Virus record (IMG/VR): IMGVR_UViG_3300042868_008268
Location: 1-24,929 of that record
Direction: 5' to 3' (one strand)
DNA length: 24,929 nt
Origin: a virus
Shown here: positions 20,284 to 24,929 of the stretch, piece after piece
Numbering within the stretch: position 1 is the first letter of the stretch
Layout of the letters: the number at the start of each line of letters is the position of its first letter
The notes under the pieces: generated by a model
Told to the model about the DNA's origin: nothing
What the model saw: only the letters and a program-made list of their open reading frames with translations
The model's database searches: none
Translations under genes and position numbers: made by a program

Positions 20284-21323
20284 TCCCCCACCCCCGTGGC
20301 GGCAAACGCTTCACATGAATCTTCGCAAGCTGACGCGCCCGCGTGCTTAGTCCGGCCTCGTAGAGTTTCCGTGTCTACGTCTCTGAACAGCGCAATAACT
20401 GACTCTATAGAATTCTTTCCTCGGTACATAGTGCCTTTCTCCGGTACGCTGCCTTTGTTCAATCGGTCGCTACCCTGCCATATGGCCATTTGCCACTCAG
20501 CTAAATATTCAGGCTCGTCTCTGCACGCGAGCGCTATTTTATTAATGGATTTTTTTACGCAAAAAACACAGTTACCAAGGTGCTTTGGCAGGTCCAGGTC
20601 ATAGTCCAAACCCGTGAACATATCGATCACGTCGTCCTCTGTGGCGTCGCTTACCTCCCCCAGGTAGATCAGCTTGTTATCAATAACCGCATTGACACGA
20701 CGCTGCAGAAGCTCGCGGGCGCGTTCCGGCGCGGATAAATTGGCGATCAGTTGCGGGTTGATAGTGACGCGGCGGAAAATATCGGTGATCTCTAAATCCG
20801 TATATCCATGTCCCGCCAGCAGATGGTAACAACTGTTTTCTCTGTCTACGGGGTTAGATCCTACAAGCCGCGCGGGTTCGTCGGCCCGAATGCCTAGGAA
20901 AGTGTAATAACCTCCACGCCCCCAGATTGGATCTAGATATTTTCGTTGTGTCTCCTCTTTCATCCGTGTTGTACACCACGCGCTCCGCTGGGTGAATAAA
21001 CCATATTTGCGCATGGCCTGGCCGATAGGCCCCTCCACGGGGTCGTATTTCAGGTCGTTCAGATTTACCACTTTTACCGTGTGACCTCGCCCCAGTGGCT
21101 GGTTGAACTCAGCCTCTAAACAAATAAGATCGAACCCGATGCGTTCCACAAGGGCGCGAAGAAACCGGTATGTTTTACGGTGCTCTGCGCCGGTGTTGGT
21201 AAAGATCTTTTTTGATTCGTTCGGCAGGCGCATAGAATCGTAGATAATCGCCCCCAGCGCGGACGATCTTCCACCACTCACATTGACCGCGATAGGCTCG
21301 TCGATCATTTCTAGCCGGGTCAT
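20280..21323 (-). CDS. PAPS reductase-like PP-loop protein
   Basis: An upstream GTG at 21338 is possible, but the ATG at 21323 is preceded by GGAGGTG and is chosen, giving 347 residues. The PP-loop SGGRSS is at residues 16-21. Further family elements are CTTRMK (Cys117), YYTFLGIRADEPARL (139-153) and GNCVFCVKKS (Cys252, Cys255), as in phage PAPS reductase-like proteins. Such enzymes adenylate or activate a substrate and may serve sulfur or nucleic-acid modification; canonical sulfate reduction is doubtful without partners. The gene is visibly less GC-rich than its neighbours, suggesting separate acquisition. Confidence 0.85.
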   Translation of the reverse strand: MTRLEMIDEPIAVNVSGGRSSALGAIIYDSMRLPNESKKIFTNTGAEHRKTYRFLRALVERIGFDLICLEAEFNQPLGRGHTVKVVNLNDLKYDPVEGPIGQAMRKYGLFTQRSAWCTTRMKEETQRKYLDPIWGRGGYYTFLGIRADEPARLVGSNPVDRENSCYHLLAGHGYTDLEITDIFRRVTINPQLIANLSAPERARELLQRRVNAVIDNKLIYLGEVSDATEDDVIDMFTGLDYDLDLPKHLGNCVFCVKKSINKIALACRDEPEYLAEWQMAIWQGSDRLNKGSVPEKGTMYRGKNSIESVIALFRDVDTETLRGRTKHAGASACEDSCEAFAATGVGE

Positions 21324-21520
21324 TCCGCACCTCCGCACGTTGGGCGCTTATCTGTGAGTGATAGCTCGTTGAATTGTTTCGCACCCAATAGTACGCACTG
21401 CCACAGTTCGGGCTTGGTGCGGTGCCAATTTGCCAGCGTCTGCCTGGATGTGGCGGTTATGCTGCTCAGCTGTGCGAGCGTGAGGCCGTGCAGGCGCGCA
21501 TCGTGCGCGGGGCTACTCAT
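21320..21520 (-). CDS. Small HTH protein
   Basis: The start at 21520 is chosen because GGAGGGTG lies upstream; the 66-residue product begins MSSPAHDARLHG. Residues about 12-33 (LTLAQLSSITATSRQTLANW) form a helix-turn-helix typical of small phage DNA-binding proteins, followed by HRTKPELWQCVLLGAKQFNE. It may regulate transcription in this operon or bind a repeat. Its TGA overlaps the next ATG (ATGA). Confidence 0.7.
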   Translation of the reverse strand: MSSPAHDARLHGLTLAQLSSITATSRQTLANWHRTKPELWQCVLLGAKQFNELSLTDKRPTCGGAE

Positions 21521-21675
21521 GCCGCACCCTCCACCGGCTCGGACCAATAGTCAGACAAGTTGCGCGCGTTGATGATCGCCATTGCCACGTTTCTTATATC
21601 TTCGATTGTTTCGCCTTCGACCAGCCACGTATCGGTCGTGCCGTCCTGAAAAGTGCCGTGTATTCTGAATTGCAT
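21517..21675 (-). CDS. Small protein (52 aa), unknown
   Basis: A longer frame to 21789 exists, but the ATG at 21675 has GGAG eight bases upstream and gives a coherent 52-residue protein: MQFRIHGTFQDGTTDTWLVE, then GETIEDIRNVAMAIINARNL. The short beta-beta-alpha pattern (TFQDGTTDTWLVEGETIEDI) is common among small phage proteins of unknown role. It overlaps the HTH gene by four bases. Confidence 0.65.
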   Translation of the reverse strand: MQFRIHGTFQDGTTDTWLVEGETIEDIRNVAMAIINARNLSDYWSEPVEGAA

Positions 21676-21694
21676 ATTATTCGCTCCATTAATT

Positions 21695-21711
21695 GCCAGT
21701 AACCGACTGGC
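21695..21711. other. Short inverted repeat in small intergenic gap
   Basis: GCCAGT (21695-21700) and ACTGGC (21706-21711) form perfect 6-bp arms with a five-base spacer in the 49-base gap between two small genes. It has no T-run. It may be a weak hairpin or an operator; chance is also possible. Confidence 0.35.
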
Positions 21712-21724
21712 GGCGGGTTGGTTG

Positions 21725-21877
21725 TTAGAACATGAACCGCTCGCCGGCTTTTGTGTTTTCAATGCCCACAGCCTCTCTGCCCTCCGCATTAAAAACTTTT
21801 GCGCCTTTCATCCATTCTTTCATTGCAACTTCTTCATCAGCTTTGAATTCTTGACCTTTTGCGATTACTTTAAACAT
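21725..21877 (-). CDS. Small charged protein (50 aa), unknown
   Basis: The ATG at 21877 with GAGG upstream gives a 50-residue acidic protein, MFKVIAKGQEFKADEEVAMK then EWMKGAKVFNAEGREAVGIE. A longer reading from 21916 has no ribosome site and is not preferred. The local base composition is AT-richer than the window average. It is the first gene after the primase-polymerase terminator, so a promoter is expected at 21878-21943, although I could not define one with confidence. Confidence 0.6.
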   Translation of the reverse strand: MFKVIAKGQEFKADEEVAMKEWMKGAKVFNAEGREAVGIENTKAGERFMF

Positions 21878-21943
21878 CTCGTCATCCTCACTCACCGGCA
21901 CCATGCCGCTGTTCATGTGAGATATAATGACAAACTATTTGAT

Positions 21944-21967
21944 AAAAAAAAAGCCCCCGAAGGGGCT
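21944..21967 (-). terminator. Rho-independent terminator with UUCG loop
   Basis: On the minus strand AGCCCC (21967-21962) is followed by the UUCG-type tetraloop, GGGGCT, and a nine-base T-run. The stop codon of the primase-polymerase (TAG, 21968-21966) is built into the stem. This ends the early transcript and separates it from the small-gene operon. Confidence 0.92.
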
Positions 21968-24212
21968 AGGCGCTGGCGGCGTTGAGCTGGGGGGCTATTT
22001 GCTGGGCGTTGATATACTGTTGGCACACGGCGCGCGGGTCGGTGAGCTGTGCGGCGAGGTGGTCTTTTTTCACGTAGAGGCGCGGGCGCGCTCCGTCAAT
22101 CTCGATAGTGGCGCGACCTTGCGGCAGCGCCGGGTGCAGGATGTAGCCGTTTTGTTCCATAAGCTCGCGGCGGCGGCTTTGTGGGATATGCTTGCGCATA
22201 TGGTCCAGCAGCTGACTGAGCGCCTGGCTCGATACGAACCCTCCACGGAATCCGTGCCGCCCTTCCTCGACGGCCTCCACGATCTCTTGTTCCACGCTGC
22301 CACGGCTGGCGCTGACTGCCTCTGCGTGGCTGCTGGTCTGCGGCGCACGTTGCGCACCGGTGGCCGGGTTGAGTTCGTAGGGGATCGGATAGGTCGCCAG
22401 GTAGTCCGTGACGATCGCATATCCGCCAGACTTCGCCCAGTCGTAGAGCGCTTTCATGTAGGCCGGGTCCATGCCGTCACGCTGCAGATCGGCGACATGC
22501 TGCTGTGCCGTATAGAACACGGCGAAGCGGCGGTCGTTCTCGGTCTTGCGCAGTGCGTCCTTATGGTTACTATTAAGCATAAAGTTTGCGCAGATGTCCC
22601 GGGTGACTTGCTTGGTGCCTTTACCCTGAATGCCGAGACCGTCGCCGCCGGTGATCATCGGCTTTAATATCTCGAGCACTTCCATTTTCTCTGCTGGGAC
22701 ATATATGTCCTCCACGCCGACGAATATAACGCCTTCCAGCCAGTCGTTAAATTTATTCGCGATGTCCTGGGCTTGCGGCATCATCGTATAGCGCCGGCCG
22801 ATCGCCATACGCACGCAGCGGGTAAAGAAGGTCTTGCCGTTACCCTCGACGCCTTGGATCAGCGGGCACCATTGGAACTTGACGCCCTTGTGTTGCACGA
22901 CGGCGGCCATATAGGCCAGTAGTATGTCGCGGTCGCGTTGGTTGGGTAGCAGCAGCGACAAGTGGCGCAGGAATGGCGCAGCGTCACCTTTAGCGCGCGG
23001 AACGTCGATCGGCTTGTACGTGTTGACCAGTCGCAGCCCGTCCTCCTGCACAATCTGCTGGAATGCAAGGTCGGGCCGGAATACGTCGCGATCTGCCATC
23101 GGGTAGCGCACGACCTGCGACTCCGTGAACGCCTGCCACGCATTGGTCGCCATTGTGCGGTTCGCTGCGTCCATGACGAACTGATAGCCGCCGTAACGCA
23201 CGCGGAACTGCTCGGGCTTCTCCATCTCCCCGTTCGGCGTGAGCACAGCGTGGCGGCTGGCGATATAGACGCACCCGGCGAAATAGTTTACCTGCTGACT
23301 CGGCACCATCATCTGCAGCCCTTCGCGGATCTCCGGTGCCGCCACTGGTGGCGGGGGCTGGTCGATCGTAACGCCCGCTCCCAGCACGCGCTGGCAACGC
23401 GCCACTGCGCCCAGTATGGTGCGCTCGCGGTAGTCGTCGCGCTCCCATTTGTCACGCATAAGGCCAGATTGGCGGAATAGCCGATCCATACGCTCGCAAT
23501 CTTTTCCGGTCCAAAAAGCTAAGTGCTGGCATAGCTTGGCGTCATCCCGTGAGGCGTCGCCGGTACCTTGGCCCGCCCATAGCGCGTGCAGTGACGCATC
23601 GCCCCCGAACGCATTGGCCGCGCTGTTGCTGCCGAGCATCCGGTCGATCAGCTCTTGATCGTCGGTTGGGCCGCTCCATTCTGCTACGGGTTCGTTAGTC
23701 CACTCGGCTGCATCTGCTGCGGCGTCCGGCGTAAAGTGCTGGGCGATCAAACCAAGCAGTGCGGCGCTGTGATCGGTGTCTGGGTTGCCGGTGCTGTCTT
23801 GCCAAGTGAGCGCGACAAAGCGGCGCGCGCTGTATAGCTCCAGCACCACAGAGGCCGAGACGGGACGAGTACGGTGTGGCGGCAGCGGGCAGCTATAGCG
23901 GCCAATGATATGCCAGCCGGTGCCGCTTGTGCTGCGCTCGACAAATGCACCAGGGAACCGCGCGAGCAGGTCGGCCAGCAAGTCCTCGTTGTCCAAGTCG
24001 ATAAAGAAATACGGATCTTGCTCTGTGAACACGAAGCCAATGCCGAAGCCCAGCGCGCCGGCCAGCGAGTGCGCGGTGGCATAGTCCAGCCAGTTTGCCG
24101 GGTCTTGCCCGTCGACCGGCTCGCCCAGCGCGTTACAAGTGATCTTCTTGAGCTTGCCGGGCTTGGTGTCCGGTGTGGTGAAATATAGGACGAATTGCTT
24201 GTTATTATACAT
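21966..24212 (-). CDS. Primase-polymerase/helicase (NrS-1-like)
   Basis: A 748-residue protein. Residues about 1-150 form a primase-polymerase domain with the acidic pair FIDLDN (Asp72, Asp74), STSGTGWHI (94-102) and VLELYSARRF near 123-132. The central region (about 245-275) has the primase-associated segment DKWERDDYRERTI. Residues about 440-570 are an SF3-type helicase: Walker A GVEGNGKTF (454-462), Walker B VIFVGVED (495-502) and a sensor NFMLNSNHKDA...ENDRRF (543-563). The layout resembles the phage NrS-1 PrimPol-helicase, able to prime and extend DNA. It is probably the main replication protein of this phage. Confidence 0.88.
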   Translation of the reverse strand: MYNNKQFVLYFTTPDTKPGKLKKITCNALGEPVDGQDPANWLDYATAHSLAGALGFGIGFVFTEQDPYFFIDLDNEDLLADLLARFPGAFVERSTSGTGWHIIGRYSCPLPPHRTRPVSASVVLELYSARRFVALTWQDSTGNPDTDHSAALLGLIAQHFTPDAAADAAEWTNEPVAEWSGPTDDQELIDRMLGSNSAANAFGGDASLHALWAGQGTGDASRDDAKLCQHLAFWTGKDCERMDRLFRQSGLMRDKWERDDYRERTILGAVARCQRVLGAGVTIDQPPPPVAAPEIREGLQMMVPSQQVNYFAGCVYIASRHAVLTPNGEMEKPEQFRVRYGGYQFVMDAANRTMATNAWQAFTESQVVRYPMADRDVFRPDLAFQQIVQEDGLRLVNTYKPIDVPRAKGDAAPFLRHLSLLLPNQRDRDILLAYMAAVVQHKGVKFQWCPLIQGVEGNGKTFFTRCVRMAIGRRYTMMPQAQDIANKFNDWLEGVIFVGVEDIYVPAEKMEVLEILKPMITGGDGLGIQGKGTKQVTRDICANFMLNSNHKDALRKTENDRRFAVFYTAQQHVADLQRDGMDPAYMKALYDWAKSGGYAIVTDYLATYPIPYELNPATGAQRAPQTSSHAEAVSASRGSVEQEIVEAVEEGRHGFRGGFVSSQALSQLLDHMRKHIPQSRRRELMEQNGYILHPALPQGRATIEIDGARPRLYVKKDHLAAQLTDPRAVCQQYINAQQIAPQLNAASA

Positions 24213-24507
24213 TTTGCTGCGCCATCCATTCAGTTGCGCGGGCTGCCACGTGTGGCGGCACCTCGGCGCGCATTGTTAGCCCTTGGGCGACCACGGGCAG
24301 CACGCCCCGCTTGATCGCCTCGGCCAGAATGGTGCGCCGCATCTCGTTGACCGATCCGAAGTAGTGGGACACGAGCGCCACCGAGCAGGGCACCAGCGCT
24401 GCAATATCGCGCCGGCGCACTGTCTGATAGCCCTTATCGGTCGCCGCGACGAGCGCGGCGGCGATAAGCTGGTCCTGTCGGTCGGCTGGTATAAGCCGTT
24501 GTCTCAT
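24205..24507 (-). CDS. TetR-like HTH protein (DNA-binding domain only)
   Basis: A 100-residue protein whose N-terminal two thirds (DQLIAAALVAATDKGYQTVR, RRDIAALVPCSVALVSHYFG) matches the TetR-type helix-turn-helix with the YHYF-like tail 'SHYFGS'. TetR regulators normally have about 200 residues with a ligand domain; here only the DNA-binding part plus a short helix exists. It could bind palindromic DNA as a dimer, as do relatives, and the ATGACC palindromes are conceivable targets. Its ends overlap both neighbours (ATGA upstream, eight bases downstream). Confidence 0.8.
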   Translation of the reverse strand: MRQRLIPADRQDQLIAAALVAATDKGYQTVRRRDIAALVPCSVALVSHYFGSVNEMRRTILAEAIKRGVLPVVAQGLTMRAEVPPHVAARATEWMAQQNV

Positions 24508-24929
24508 TTGTCGGTGCTCTGGTTGTTGACTGTCTGGTCAATAGTAGCCGCATCGATCAGCGCTTGCAAGACCCGAGCGTCGGCAATTTCAACACTGTGC
24601 GCGTCGCGCTCGATGCCGATAAAGTTAAAGCCCTCTAAAATCGCGCCGACCCCGGTCGTACCACTACCGGCGAACGGGTCCAACACGGTACCACCTGGCG
24701 GCGTGACGAGCCGGCACAGATAGCGCATCAGCGCGATCGGTTTTACAGTCGGGTGCGTATTGCGTGCGCCAGTTGTGCGACCAGCTCCGGCGCGTGGGCT
24801 GTTCATCCCCGCGCTGTCCTCTGTGCGGTCGACCATCTCGGCGGCTGACGTGGTTGGCAGGTTGCCGCAGCCATAATTGCGATCGGCTTTAGACGCCTTG
24901 GCGCAATAAAAGAACCGGGACGCGTGGCC
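24504..24929 (-). CDS. DNA N4-cytosine/N6-adenine methyltransferase, C-terminal part (cut by window edge)
   Basis: The reading frame is open to the right edge; 141 residues remain. They include FFYCAKASKADRN (typical of phage DNA methylases near the middle), THPTVKPIALMRYLCRLVTP and DPFAGSGTTG, the AdoMet-binding motif I in its C-terminal position, as in permuted N4/N6 methyltransferases. The catalytic DPPY-type motif should lie outside the window. The stop overlaps the TetR-like gene start as ATGA. Together with the C5 enzyme this gives the phage two DNA methyltransferases. Confidence 0.88.
   Translation of the reverse strand, partial: GHASRFFYCAKASKADRNYGCGNLPTTSAAEMVDRTEDSAGMNSPRAGAGRTTGARNTHPTVKPIALMRYLCRLVTPPGGTVLDPFAGSGTTGVGAILEGFNFIGIERDAHSVEIADARVLQALIDAATIDQTVNNQSTDK

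Larger units (their letters stand above)
4355..21407. repeat. Dispersed 10-mer CTGCCACAGT, at least seven copies
   Basis: CTGCCACAGT is found on the plus strand at 4489-4498, 5096-5105, 5704-5713, 13840-13849, 16852-16861 and 21398-21407, and in reverse at 4355-4364. Copies fall in different reading frames (for example L-W-Q and T-V-A) and one spans the terS start codon, so codon use alone does not explain them. The extended form ACTGCCACAGT has 4-bp inverted arms. Other copies may have been missed by eye. Confidence 0.7.

Noticed and set aside
21927-22667. 246-codon plus-strand frame opposite the PrimPol-helicase
   Set aside because: It starts in the terminator and crosses the primase-polymerase 3' region; the translation is low-complexity and shadow-like. 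A TATAAT at 21923 has no -35.
1-24929. tRNA or other RNA genes
   Set aside because: No cloverleaf-like or conserved RNA sequence was recognised by eye; a dedicated search was not possible.

Overview
The window is a near-contiguous 25-kb piece of a tailed bacteriophage (or prophage) of siphovirus type. It carries terminase small and large subunits, a portal, a Mu gpF-like morphogenesis protein, a protease/scaffold, a decoration protein, an HK97-fold major capsid protein, head-tail connectors, a tail tube protein, a tape measure protein and the first tail-tip genes. A replication and DNA-modification block follows on the right. Strong Shine-Dalgarno sites, ATGA/TAATG stop-start overlaps, sigma70-like promoters and a GC content I judge by eye to be in the high 50s percent suggest a proteobacterial host. 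No integrase, lysogeny repressor pair, endolysin, tRNA or CRISPR array is visible, so lifestyle and host cannot be fixed.

Layout, right to left (the direction of most transcription). At 24929-21966 lie the end of an N4/N6 DNA methyltransferase, a TetR-like HTH protein and a primase-polymerase/SF3-type helicase, closed by a UUCG-tetraloop terminator. At 21877-17342 lies a second minus-strand set: small proteins, a small HTH protein, a PAPS-reductase-like PP-loop protein, an HD phosphohydrolase, a protein with three HTH-like segments and a zinc ribbon, two small proteins and a cytosine-C5 methyltransferase. At 16859-17341 is a gene-free region with an exact mirror-symmetric array of twelve ATGACC/GGTCAT hexamers around an AT-rich core. 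At 16858-12715 are terS, terL, portal and gpF. At 10873-8024 are protease/scaffold, decoration protein, capsid protein and a small gene. At 6968-1 are a small zinc-ribbon and membrane-protein cluster, the connectors and the tail genes.

Two plus-strand islands interrupt the minus-strand structural module: seven small overlapping genes at 10979-12734 and two genes at 7061-7961. The first has its own sigma70-like promoter facing away from the protease promoter. The second ends at a bidirectional terminator that also stops the capsid transcript. The connector/tail genes therefore probably start from the 6969-7060 intergenic region.

The most interesting element is the array at 16940-17227. Its two arms are ordered as exact mirror images with identical internal spacings (14-5-19-36-14 bp, a 112-bp centre, then 14-36-19-5-14). 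It lies upstream of terS and downstream of the early genes. It could be a pac site, reminiscent in architecture of phage P1 pac with hexamer clusters on both sides of the cut region, or a replication origin used with the PrimPol-helicase, or a large operator. A separate 14-bp inverted repeat and a GTAAC/GTTAC cluster lie directly beside it.
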